In this document: piece by piece, positions 33,566-41,641 of the stretch
How positions within the stretch are numbered: position 1 is the stretch's first letter
How the letters are laid out: each line of letters opens with the position of its first letter
Source: Hyphomicrobiales bacterium
GTDB lineage: Bacteria; Pseudomonadota; Alphaproteobacteria; Rhizobiales; Beijerinckiaceae
Direction: 5' to 3'
NCBI GenBank assembly: GCA_900473415.1
Contig: UCLR01000038.1
Coordinates: forward strand, 22,365-86,364
DNA length: 64,000 nt
Notes under the pieces: generated by a model
What the model saw: only the letters and a program-made list of their open reading frames with translations
The model's database searches: none
Told to the model about the DNA's origin: nothing
Translations under genes and position numbers: made by a program

Positions 33566-34867
33566 ATGGCGATTATCATTGGTACACCCGGCGACGATAC
33601 CATCCCTCCTCCTGATACCAGCGGCGACGACACCATCAGCGGCCTGGCCGGCAACGACACGATCGACGCCGGCGACGGCAACGATGAGGTGACCGGCAAT
33701 GCCGGCGACGACGATATTCTCGGCGGCGCCGGCACCGACACGATCAGCGGCAATGCCGGCGACGACACGATCGACGGCGGCGACGACGACGACACCGTCA
33801 ACGGCAATGCCGGCGACGACACCCTATCTGGCGGCGCCGGCAATGACACCGTCGACGGGGGCGCCGGCGACGATACGGTCGATGGCGGAGACGGCGACGA
33901 TACCCTGAGCGGCGCCGCGGGCGTCGACACGCTGAACGGCGGGGACGGCGTCGACACGATGAGCGGCGGCGCCGGCGCCGACACCTTGAACGGTGATGCC
34001 GGTGACGACGTCATGAGCGGCGGCGCGGGCGAAGACACGATGAGCGGCGGCGACGACAACGACACCATGGAGGGCGGCCTCGGCGCCGACACGATGAACG
34101 GCGACGCCGGCGACGACACCATGGAGGGCAACAACGGTGACGACACGCTGGACGGCGGTGACGGCGACGACACCCTGGAAGGCAACGCGGGCGCCGACAC
34201 GCTGAATGGCGGGGCCGGGCTAGATGCGCTCGACGGCGGCAACGGCAACGACACGCTGGATGGCGGCGACGGCGATGACTCGCTCGACGGCGGAAACGGC
34301 GACGACGCGCTGGCCGGCGGAGCGGGCGCGGATACGCTCGATGGCGGCGACGGCGACGACGAGATCGACGGCGGAGACGGCGCCGATACGGGCAATGGCG
34401 GCGAGGGCGACGACACCCTGGCTGGCGGGGCCGGAGTCGATCTCCTCTCAGGCGATGCCGGGGACGATGAGATCAGCGGCAATGCCGGCGGTGACGAACT
34501 CCACGGCGGTGACGGCGACGATACGCTCGACGGTGGAAACGGCGCCGATGAGCTCTATGGCGAAGCCGGCGACGATGTGCTGACCGGCGGTGGCGGCACT
34601 GACACCTTCTACTTCGGAGACGGTGCCGACACGCCGTTCGGTGACGACGAAGTCGTCGACCTCGATACCGGGGACGAGGACACCATCGAAATCGACGTGG
34701 CCGATCCGACGACGGTCGAGGTGACGGTGGATGATTCCGGCTCCAGCGTGGTGCTGGACTTCGGCTTCGGCAGCATCCAGATCGACGGCGTTTCCGGCGG
34801 TGGCACGTTCGAGTCGATCGAGGACATCAACGACGCGCTGGGATACGACGCCATTACCCTCGTGTGA
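33566..34867 (+). CDS. RTX calcium-binding repeat protein, probable type I secretion substrate
   Basis: 433 residues, very acidic and glycine-rich. After 19 residues (MAIIIGTPGDDTI start) come 37 consecutive nine-residue RTX units of the pattern GxDTLxGGx, without any insertion or gap, ending at GTDTFYFGD. The last 80 residues form a non-repeat tail that ends in hydrophobic residues (DAITLV), a feature of uncleaved type I secretion signals. No enzyme domain or cleavable signal peptide is present. Such repeats bind calcium outside the cell and fold as parallel beta-rolls. The divergent ABC exporter and HlyD genes should secrete it. I chose the ATG at 33566, preceded by GGGAGAA, over an upstream start. 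Role may be adhesin, matrix or calcium-responsive coat. Confidence 0.88.
   Translation: MAIIIGTPGDDTIPPPDTSGDDTISGLAGNDTIDAGDGNDEVTGNAGDDDILGGAGTDTISGNAGDDTIDGGDDDDTVNGNAGDDTLSGGAGNDTVDGGAGDDTVDGGDGDDTLSGAAGVDTLNGGDGVDTMSGGAGADTLNGDAGDDVMSGGAGEDTMSGGDDNDTMEGGLGADTMNGDAGDDTMEGNNGDDTLDGGDGDDTLEGNAGADTLNGGAGLDALDGGNGNDTLDGGDGDDSLDGGNGDDALAGGAGADTLDGGDGDDEIDGGDGADTGNGGEGDDTLAGGAGVDLLSGDAGDDEISGNAGGDELHGGDGDDTLDGGNGADELYGEAGDDVLTGGGGTDTFYFGDGADTPFGDDEVVDLDTGDEDTIEIDVADPTTVEVTVDDSGSSVVLDFGFGSIQIDGVSGGGTFESIEDINDALGYDAITLV
33623..34621 (+). repeat. 37 tandem 27-bp RTX repeats
   Basis: Each unit encodes one nonapeptide; 37 units x 27 bases fill this interval exactly. Copies are diverged at the DNA level but remain strictly in register. 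Long stop-free frames exist on the opposite strand as a side effect. Confidence 0.9.
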
Positions 34868-34921
34868 CGTCGTCTTCTCCGAAGGTGGCGGCGATCCACG
34901 CTGCCACCTCGCCTGAAGCGA

Positions 34922-34953
34922 AGCGTCGCGGCGACGGCTGTCGCCGCGACGCT
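34922..34953. terminator. Strong hairpin, probable bidirectional terminator
   Basis: A 14-base perfect stem (34922-34935 with 34940-34953) encloses the four-base loop GGCT. It lies between the RTX gene and the convergent end of the chemosensory operon. No T-tract follows, so it may act with Rho or as an mRNA stabiliser. Confidence 0.55.
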
Positions 34954-35095
34954 GTTGATGCAGGAAAGGCGATCATGCACGGCTGGCAAAAGACGGCGCC
35001 TGCCGATCGGGATCGCCTCTTCCGTCCGTCCAGCCCGGCGCGATCGCGCAGGTCCGCCAGCGCCGTTGCGGCGGGCTGAGCCTCGCTGGCTGGCC

Positions 35096-36838
35096 TCAGA
35101 AGAGGACGTCGTCGAGCGAGACGTCTTCGCTTGCGGGGGGGGCCACGGGCGCGGCCGGCATGGCTGCGCCAGCGATACCGCACTCGCTGAGGACGGCGGT
35201 ATGGATGTTGCGCTCGGCAGCCATGGTGTAGCTCGGCCAGATTCTGGTCTGCAGCAGGGTCGCGAGCTTTTCGCTATCGGCCTTTCCAAGCAGGGGCCGT
35301 GCCGACGGTGAGCCTTGGAGCAGGCTGGACGCGCCCGCGACGATCTCGGCGGTTGCGGCGGCGTTGGAGAACATCAACCGTGCCGCTTCGATGATCGAGC
35401 CGAACTCGGCTCCGTCGTGCGACAGCTGTTTCAGCGTGGCGCCGAGGCGCTGACCGCTCTCGTCCATCTGGGCGAGCGACTGCCGCATGGTCTCGGCGAG
35501 CGCGTTCAGTTCGGCCGAGCCGCGGCCGTCGCGCTGCTTCAGGGCAGCCGAGGATTGCTGCATCGCCAGGAAGGCCGGGGTCAGCTTGTCGGCATCGCGA
35601 GCGATCTCGTCGGCGGCCGATTTCAGCTCCTGGGCGATGACGACGAGGCCTCGCCCGGCCGAACCGACGCGCGCGGCGCGAAGCCCGGCATTCATGCCGA
35701 TCAGCACGATGTCGCGGACGATGTCGGCCAGCGCCGCGACGGCATGTTCGAACTGGTCGAGCAGGCCGGCCAGCGCCGTGGTGACCTGGTCGACGACGCC
35801 GCGCGCCGCATCGCATTTGCCGATCAGGTCGGTCGCCTCGGCGAGCTCGGCCTTCAGCTCCTCGAGGAAGGACGTGGACGAGGCGTCCTCGCCGCCATAG
35901 AGGGCGTGGCCGAGGTCGAGCATGGTCGCGGTGTCGTCGGCGAGCACCTGCAAGGTGGCGTCGATCGGCTCGATATCGGCCTTGAGCACCGCGGCGGTCT
36001 CGCGCAGCTGCGCCGCCTGGAGATGCTTCAGCACGGCGACGAGCGCGGCGCTGTCGGCCAACGAGAGCGCCTGCCCGGCGCTTGCGGGATCGGCGGCGAG
36101 GCGCAGCGCCGCCAGCGAATGCTCCAACCTCTGGCGGATGCCGTCGCCGGACTGCAGCGAAATGATCGCGTGGCCGACGGCTAGCGAGATCTTGCCGGAA
36201 TGGGCGGCGGCGTCCTTCACCAGCGCCGCGCTCTTGCGGCTGCGCTGGTCGAGCTGCCCGAGCGAGCCTTCGAGCTTGCCGGCGAGCCCGACGAGCACCC
36301 CGGCATACTGGCCCGCGAAGGCCTGCTGGCGCTGCAGGGCCGAGCCGAGCAGGCCGGTCAGATGCTGGTGATCGCGCGCGCAATCCTCGACCATGCGCCT
36401 GGCCCGGTCGGTCAGGGCGACGATCTCGTTGGTGAAATCGCCGAAATCACGCTGGCTGGACTGCACCGACACGGCCTCGATGCGGGCGCTGCGGGCGAGC
36501 AGCGCGATCAGGCGCATGTGATCGAGCAGGCGGACCAGCGATTGCGAGGCGATGCCGCTATGGACGGCGATGTCCTGCAGGTTGCGCGTCTCGCGCGGCA
36601 GCCCGCCGCTCAGGGCGCGCAGATCGGCGGCGAGGTCGAGCAGTGCCTTGCGCGTCGCTTCCATGTCGCTGCCGGCGAGCTCGCCGGACAAGGCGGTCAG
36701 GCTCTGGTTGAGCGCGTCGAAGATGGCCAGGCCGCGGCCGAGCCGGTCGCCGACCTCGGCGAAGGTCCGGTCGATCTGCAGCGCGCTTTCGGTCAGCGAG
36801 CCGGTCAGCCGTTCCAGCGTCTCGTCGGAGCTCGTCAT
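35096..36838 (-). CDS. Soluble receptor-like chemosensory protein (MCP-like, no membrane helices)
   Basis: About 580 residues, nearly all alpha-helical with coiled-coil character and no membrane segment. Residues about 390-430 (VRDIVLIGMNAGLRAARVGSAGRGLVVIAQELKS) echo the hairpin tip of methyl-accepting receptors ([34 protein letters not shown]), but with key residues changed. A similar segment occurs at about residue 115. The last 12 residues are acidic (ASEDVSLDDVLF). It is the last gene of the che operon, 12 bases after cheB as transcribed. It may be a cytoplasmic receptor or an adaptor; a function as a true receptor is not proven. The start at 36838 (MTSSDE) is preferred over one five codons upstream. 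Confidence 0.6.
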   Translation of the reverse strand: MTSSDETLERLTGSLTESALQIDRTFAEVGDRLGRGLAIFDALNQSLTALSGELAGSDMEATRKALLDLAADLRALSGGLPRETRNLQDIAVHSGIASQSLVRLLDHMRLIALLARSARIEAVSVQSSQRDFGDFTNEIVALTDRARRMVEDCARDHQHLTGLLGSALQRQQAFAGQYAGVLVGLAGKLEGSLGQLDQRSRKSAALVKDAAAHSGKISLAVGHAIISLQSGDGIRQRLEHSLAALRLAADPASAGQALSLADSAALVAVLKHLQAAQLRETAAVLKADIEPIDATLQVLADDTATMLDLGHALYGGEDASSTSFLEELKAELAEATDLIGKCDAARGVVDQVTTALAGLLDQFEHAVAALADIVRDIVLIGMNAGLRAARVGSAGRGLVVIAQELKSAADEIARDADKLTPAFLAMQQSSAALKQRDGRGSAELNALAETMRQSLAQMDESGQRLGATLKQLSHDGAEFGSIIEAARLMFSNAAATAEIVAGASSLLQGSPSARPLLGKADSEKLATLLQTRIWPSYTMAAERNIHTAVLSECGIAGAAMPAAPVAPPASEDVSLDDVLF

Positions 36839-36849
36839 GGTCCTGCCTT

Positions 36850-37941
36850 TCACGCGCTGCGGGCCCGCTCGGCGGGATGCGCCCAGGCCATGATCTCCTG
36901 GGGCATCCGCGCCAGCGTCACGACCTTCTGCGCCGCGCTGCAGTCGATCGCTTCCTTGGGCATGCCGAAGACGACGCAGCTCTCCTCATCCTGGGCGAGC
37001 GTCCCTGCGCCGGCCTTGCGCATCTCGAGCAGGCCGCGGGCGCCGTCATCGCCCATGCCGGTCATGATGATGCCGAGCGCGTTGGCGCCGGCATATTGCG
37101 CGGCGGAGCGGAAGAGCACGTCGACCGACGGGCGGTGGCGCGAGACATGCGGCCCGTCCTTGATCGCCACGCGATATTGCTGGCCGGCGCGCTGGAGCAG
37201 CATATGGCGATTGCCCGGCGCGATCAGGACGCGGCCGGCCATGACCTCGTCGCCATCCTCCGCCTCCTTGATCTCCATGGCGCAGATGCCGTTGAGGCGC
37301 TTGGCGAAGGCGGCGGTGAACTTCTCCGGCATGTGCTGGACCACGGCCATGCCCGGGCAGTTCGCCGGCAGCCGCTCCAGCACCTCGCGCAGGGTCTCGG
37401 TACCGCCGGTCGAGATGCCGATGCAGACGATGCGGTCCGTGGCGGGGCGGGCGCGGCCGGGCACTGGCGGCGGCATGATCACGTCGGCCGTCAGCTTCTT
37501 CTCGACGGGCGGGCGAGGCTGGCGCGGCCGGAGCCTGGCCTGGGCGGCGGCGCGCACGGCATGGCGCAGCCGGTCGGCGGTCTCGATCAGGGCATTGCGC
37601 GTGTCGATGCGCGGCTTGGGCAGGACGTCGACCGCGCCCGCCTCCAGCGCGTCGAACAGGGCACGCGAACCGGCTTCCGTCAGCGTCGAGCAGATGATCA
37701 CCGGGATCGGCCGCTGCGCCATGATCTTGCGCAGGAAGGTCAGCCCGTCCATGCCCGGCATCTCGATGTCGAGGATCATGACGTCGGGCAGTTCGTTCTG
37801 CAGGCGCCGGGCGGCGGCGAAGGCATCGCTGGCCGTGCCCATGACCTCGATGCCGGGATCCTCACCGAGGATCGAGCTCAGGACCTGGCGGACCGACGCG
37901 GAGTCGTCGACGATCAGGACGCGGATCGGCTTACGGGTCAT
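36850..37941 (-). CDS. cheB: Chemotaxis response regulator / protein-glutamate methylesterase CheB
   Basis: 363 residues. N-terminal receiver with phosphoacceptor Asp58 (VMILDIEMPGMDG) and an acidic pocket at D12/D13; C-terminal methylesterase with the Ser in IGISTGG, the His in VVQHMPEKFT and the Asp in MTGMGDDGARG. It removes methyl groups from receptors and may deamidate them. The start at 37941 overlaps the cheR stop by four bases; upstream frame is a shadow of cheR. Confidence 0.95.
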   Translation of the reverse strand: MTRKPIRVLIVDDSASVRQVLSSILGEDPGIEVMGTASDAFAAARRLQNELPDVMILDIEMPGMDGLTFLRKIMAQRPIPVIICSTLTEAGSRALFDALEAGAVDVLPKPRIDTRNALIETADRLRHAVRAAAQARLRPRQPRPPVEKKLTADVIMPPPVPGRARPATDRIVCIGISTGGTETLREVLERLPANCPGMAVVQHMPEKFTAAFAKRLNGICAMEIKEAEDGDEVMAGRVLIAPGNRHMLLQRAGQQYRVAIKDGPHVSRHRPSVDVLFRSAAQYAGANALGIIMTGMGDDGARGLLEMRKAGAGTLAQDEESCVVFGMPKEAIDCSAAQKVVTLARMPQEIMAWAHPAERARSA

Positions 37942-38819
37942 GCGGCGGCCCTCCGCTGCGGCGCTGGCGCGGCCTGATAGATGGTAGGGGCGACCGAACG
38001 CAGGCCGGCAACGCCGCTGCCGGCCATGGATTCCGAATGCCCCAGCATCAGGTAGCCTCCCGGGCGCAGATGCGAGATCAGCCGGTCGATCACCGCCTGC
38101 TGCGTGGCGCGCTCGAAGTAGATCAGCACGTTGCGGCAGAAGATCACGTCGACGTCGCGGTCGAAGGGATAGCTCTCGTCCATCAGGTTGAGCCGCTCGA
38201 AGCACACGGTGCGGCGCAGCTCCGGTGTGATCCGGACCAGGTCCTCGCGCGGGTTGCGCGAGCGCATCAGGTAGCGCTGCTGCATTCCGCCCGGCACCGG
38301 CGCAACGAAGTTGCGCGGATAGATCGCGGTGCGGGCCTCGCGCAGCACCTCGGTCGAGATGTCGGTGCCGAGGATCGAGAAGCGCAGGCGCTGCTCGGCA
38401 TTGGCGAGGTCCTGCAGGACCATCGCGATGGTGTAGGCCTCCGCGCCGGTCGAGCAGGCGGCGCTCCAGATCTTGAGGGAGGGCCGGCTGCCGCCCTGGA
38501 GGCGGGTGAGCTGCGGCACCGCGACGTCGCGCAGGAAGGCGAAATGGCTCGGCTCGCGGAAGAAATCGGTCTTGTTGGTGGTGACGCAGTCGATCAGGTG
38601 GATGAGCTCGGCGTCGAGACCATCGTTCTTGAACAGCAGCTCGGCATAGGCCGTCAGGTCGCGCAGGCCGAGCGCGCGCACGCGCCGGCGCAGGCGGCCC
38701 TCGACCATGGTGCGCTTGGCGACCGGCAGCTTGATGCCGACGCGGCTCTCGACGACCCTGGCGACGGCAGCGAAGTGCCTGTCGCTCAGATGGTCATTGG
38801 TTTCCGGCTGTGACGTCAT
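37938..38819 (-). CDS. cheR: Chemotaxis protein methyltransferase CheR
   Basis: 293 residues: an N-terminal helical domain (HLSDRHFAAVARVVESRVGIKL), then a SAM-dependent methyltransferase domain with IWSAACSTGAEAYTIAM (SAM-binding motif I), TDISTEVL and the VDVIFCRNVLIYF segment. It methylates receptor glutamates. It overlaps cheB and lies seven bases after cheW. Confidence 0.95.
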   Translation of the reverse strand: MTSQPETNDHLSDRHFAAVARVVESRVGIKLPVAKRTMVEGRLRRRVRALGLRDLTAYAELLFKNDGLDAELIHLIDCVTTNKTDFFREPSHFAFLRDVAVPQLTRLQGGSRPSLKIWSAACSTGAEAYTIAMVLQDLANAEQRLRFSILGTDISTEVLREARTAIYPRNFVAPVPGGMQQRYLMRSRNPREDLVRITPELRRTVCFERLNLMDESYPFDRDVDVIFCRNVLIYFERATQQAVIDRLISHLRPGGYLMLGHSESMAGSGVAGLRSVAPTIYQAAPAPQRRAAA

Positions 38820-38826
38820 CGGGGAC

Positions 38827-39300
38827 TCAAGCAGCCTCCGCGTCCGCGAGCCCCGGCAGGTCGTCGCCGGCCATCAGGCGCTCAAGGTCGAACACCACGA
38901 TGAAGGCCTCACCCTTGCGGCCGATGCCGGCGATGTAGTTCGACTTCCAGCGGCCGCCGACATCGGGCGCCGCCTCGGTCTGGTCGTGGTCGAGGCTCGT
39001 CACCTCGAAGACGCGGTCGGCGACAAAGCCGACACCGAGCGTTGAGCCCTTCACCGGCACATCGAGGATGATGATGCGGGTGGCGTCGGTCTGCGCAACG
39101 CGCGGCAGGCCGAGCTTGGTGCGCAGGTCGACGATCGGAAAGCCGGTCCCTCGGACGTCGATCATGCCGAGGAGGAAGCCCGGGGCATGAGGCAGCTTCG
39201 AGATCGGCCGCATGTCGAGGATCTCCCGAACGTTGCGGATGTCGATGCCGAAGATCTCTTCGTCGATCCCGAGCGTCAGATATTGAGCGTTGTCAGCCAT
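38827..39300 (-). CDS. cheW: Chemotaxis coupling protein CheW, distal copy
   Basis: 157 residues with the CheW fold: FGIDIRNVREIL, ISKLPHAPGFLLGMIDVRGTGFPIVDLRTKLGL and a VGFVADRVFEVTSL segment. It links receptors to CheA. It is one of two cheW genes of the operon, the other being next to cheA; each may serve one of the paired receptors. Confidence 0.93.
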   Translation of the reverse strand: MADNAQYLTLGIDEEIFGIDIRNVREILDMRPISKLPHAPGFLLGMIDVRGTGFPIVDLRTKLGLPRVAQTDATRIIILDVPVKGSTLGVGFVADRVFEVTSLDHDQTEAAPDVGGRWKSNYIAGIGRKGEAFIVVFDLERLMAGDDLPGLADAEAA

Positions 39301-39347
39301 GGTCGCCTCACGGACGGTGCGGGAAATGCACTGCTCAGACTGTCGGA

Positions 39348-41537
39348 TCAGCCGCGACGGAAGTCGGAATCGAGCTGATCCTCACCGCCTGCGAGATCGA
39401 AGGCGAAACCGCCATTCGCGGCCTTCTTCAGCGGGCGGGCCGGCGCCGGCTTCGGCTGGCCAGCGGACGCCATGGCGGCAGCCTTTGCCCTGAGCTGCGT
39501 GATCACCTTCTCGACCGGCGGCGAGACCCGAGTGACGACGGCAGCTTCACTGCTCAGCTTAAAGAACGCGATGGTGGTCTGCAGTTGCTCGGCCTGGGCG
39601 GCGAGCTCCTCGGAGGTGGCGGAGACCTCCTCGGAGGCGGCGGCGTTCTGCTGCGTCACCTTGTCGAGCTGCTGGATCGCCTGGTTGATCTGGCTGGAGC
39701 CGACATCCTGCTCGCGACAGGCGGCAGTGATCTCCTCGACCAGCTCGGCAGTCTTCTTGATGTCGGGCACCAACTTGGCGAGCATGGTGCCCGCCTCCTG
39801 GGCGACCTTGACGGTGTCGGTCGAAAGCGTGCCGATCTCGGCGGCGGCCGCCTGGCTGCGCTCGGCGAGCTTGCGCACCTCGGAGGCGACGACGGCGAAG
39901 CCCTTGCCGTGCTCGCCGGCGCGGGCGGCCTCGACCGCGGCGTTCAGCGCGAGCAGGTCGGTCTGGCGGGCGATCTCCTGGACGATGTTGATCTTGGCGG
40001 CGATGGTCTGCATCGCGTCGACGGCCTTGCCGACGGCGACGCCCGAGGCCTCCGCGTCCTTGGCCGACTGACCGGCCATCTTTTCGGTGGTCGCGGCGTT
40101 CTCGGCGTTCTGCTTCACGTTCGCGGCCATCTCCTCCATCGAGGACGAGGCTTCCTCGGTCGAGGCGGCCTGCTCGGTCGAGCCCTGCGAGAGCTGCTCG
40201 GCGCTCGCCGACAGCTCCTGCGAGCCCGATGAGACGTTCTCCGCCGCCTGGATCGCCTGGGTGACGATGCTGCGCAGCTTCTCCAGCATGTTCTCGAGCG
40301 AGATGCCGAGCGTGTCTTTGTCGGAGAGGCGCTTAGCCTCGACGGTCAGGTCGCCATTGGCGATCGCATCGGCGACGGCAGCCGTGGCGTTGAGATTGCC
40401 CGTCATGGTGTTGAGCGAGGTCACGAGATCGCCGACCTCGTCATTGCTCTTGACGGCGATGGTCTGGCTGAGGTCGCCGATCGCGACCGCATTAGCGAGA
40501 CCGACGGCGCTAGCGAGGCCGCGGCTGATGCTGAGTGCGATCCAGGTGGCGGCACCGATGGCGACGAGCAGCGAGCCCAGGGCAATGGCGATGAGGAGCT
40601 TCTTGGCGAAGGTGGCCTCGGCGGCCGACTCCCGGACGAGCGCCTCCATGCGCTCGCCGGCCTGCTTCATGTAGGCTTCGTAGGCCTCCATGGTCGCCTG
40701 ACTAGCCTGGTGGCTCTCGGTCGCGGAAAGCGTGGCTGCCCTGATGGTGCCGGCTTCGCCGGCGATCTGAGCAACCCGCAGGACGGAGGCGATGCCCTTG
40801 TCGAAAGCAGCCAGCATGGTGTCTGGCGCGATACCCAACTCGCGCAGCCGGGCGCTGCTCTTGGCCAGCGCCGCCTTGACGCCTTGGGCCTGCTCCTCGA
40901 CTGCCTTCTGCATTTTCTCAGCTTCGGCGACGGTGGATGCGCCCAGCATCAGGGCGGTCGAGCGCGTCAGGCGCACCCAGTCAAGGCGTGCATCGGCGAG
41001 AGCCTGCCCGGCCTGCACCATCTCGCGGGAAAACTGCTTCGCGATCTCCGCATCGACGGCATTGGCTGCAGGCGTGATGTCGCGGATCAGAGGCTGGGTC
41101 TCGCTGTTCCAGAGCTCGGCCGCCCGGTTGTCAGAATTCAGTCGCGCATTCGCGAAGACCTTGGCCTGCACCGCGTTGAAGACCTTGGCGCTTTCGGAAG
41201 CCCGGTCGAGCAGCACCTTGCTTTCCGCGCTCACCTGCGCATGCAGGCCCGCATGCAGCTTTTCGGTTTCAGCCCGCACGCGCTCGGCGTCGGCAATGAA
41301 GCGCTCCACGCTTCGCGTATCGGTCGCGATGATGGCGCTCTTTTCCGCCCTGATCTGGAGAAGCACGTTGCGGACGAGATCATCGGCCACATCCGCGCGC
41401 TCGGATTGCGCGACGAGGCGCTCCTGCGCTTCCGTCAGATCGGAGAGCTTCAGATAAGCCATCCCGCTGGCGGCTGCCGACAGCGCGATGACAACCCCAA
41501 AGGCGGTGGCCAGCTTGGCCTTGATGGTGAAACGCAT
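39348..41537 (-). CDS. Methyl-accepting chemotaxis protein with tandem HAMP-like region
   Basis: 729 residues: membrane helix 1 (about 8-30), a long helical periplasmic sensor (about 31-305), helix 2 (LLIAIALGSLLVAIGAATWIAL), a HAMP (GDLSQTIAVKSNDEVGDL) followed by a second HAMP-like unit (NGDLTVEAKRLSDKDTL), then the signalling hairpin with tip EIARQTDLLALNAAVEAARAG. The C-terminal tail ends GGFAFDL-x5-DxxDSDFRRG, shared with the next receptor. The sensor segment resembles four-helix-bundle domains; ligand unknown. Confidence 0.92.
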   Translation of the reverse strand: MRFTIKAKLATAFGVVIALSAAASGMAYLKLSDLTEAQERLVAQSERADVADDLVRNVLLQIRAEKSAIIATDTRSVERFIADAERVRAETEKLHAGLHAQVSAESKVLLDRASESAKVFNAVQAKVFANARLNSDNRAAELWNSETQPLIRDITPAANAVDAEIAKQFSREMVQAGQALADARLDWVRLTRSTALMLGASTVAEAEKMQKAVEEQAQGVKAALAKSSARLRELGIAPDTMLAAFDKGIASVLRVAQIAGEAGTIRAATLSATESHQASQATMEAYEAYMKQAGERMEALVRESAAEATFAKKLLIAIALGSLLVAIGAATWIALSISRGLASAVGLANAVAIGDLSQTIAVKSNDEVGDLVTSLNTMTGNLNATAAVADAIANGDLTVEAKRLSDKDTLGISLENMLEKLRSIVTQAIQAAENVSSGSQELSASAEQLSQGSTEQAASTEEASSSMEEMAANVKQNAENAATTEKMAGQSAKDAEASGVAVGKAVDAMQTIAAKINIVQEIARQTDLLALNAAVEAARAGEHGKGFAVVASEVRKLAERSQAAAAEIGTLSTDTVKVAQEAGTMLAKLVPDIKKTAELVEEITAACREQDVGSSQINQAIQQLDKVTQQNAAASEEVSATSEELAAQAEQLQTTIAFFKLSSEAAVVTRVSPPVEKVITQLRAKAAAMASAGQPKPAPARPLKKAANGGFAFDLAGGEDQLDSDFRRG

Positions 41538-41641
41538 AACTCAACTCTTAACTGGAGATCGGGAACAGGAGAGGCATAGGCGCAAGCGTAGAAACTCAAG
41601 GCCCGGCACCCCGACAGTTTGCGGGGCGCCGGTCGCGATCG

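Noticed and set aside
33532..34482. Minus-strand open frame opposite the RTX repeats, rich in S, P and A
   Set aside because: It is the mirror of the GGxGxD codons; low-complexity repetition and no ribosome-binding site.
33623..34621. Tandem 27-bp repeats considered as a CRISPR-like or other DNA array
   Set aside because: The repeats are contiguous, code for RTX nonapeptides in one frame and have no unique spacers.
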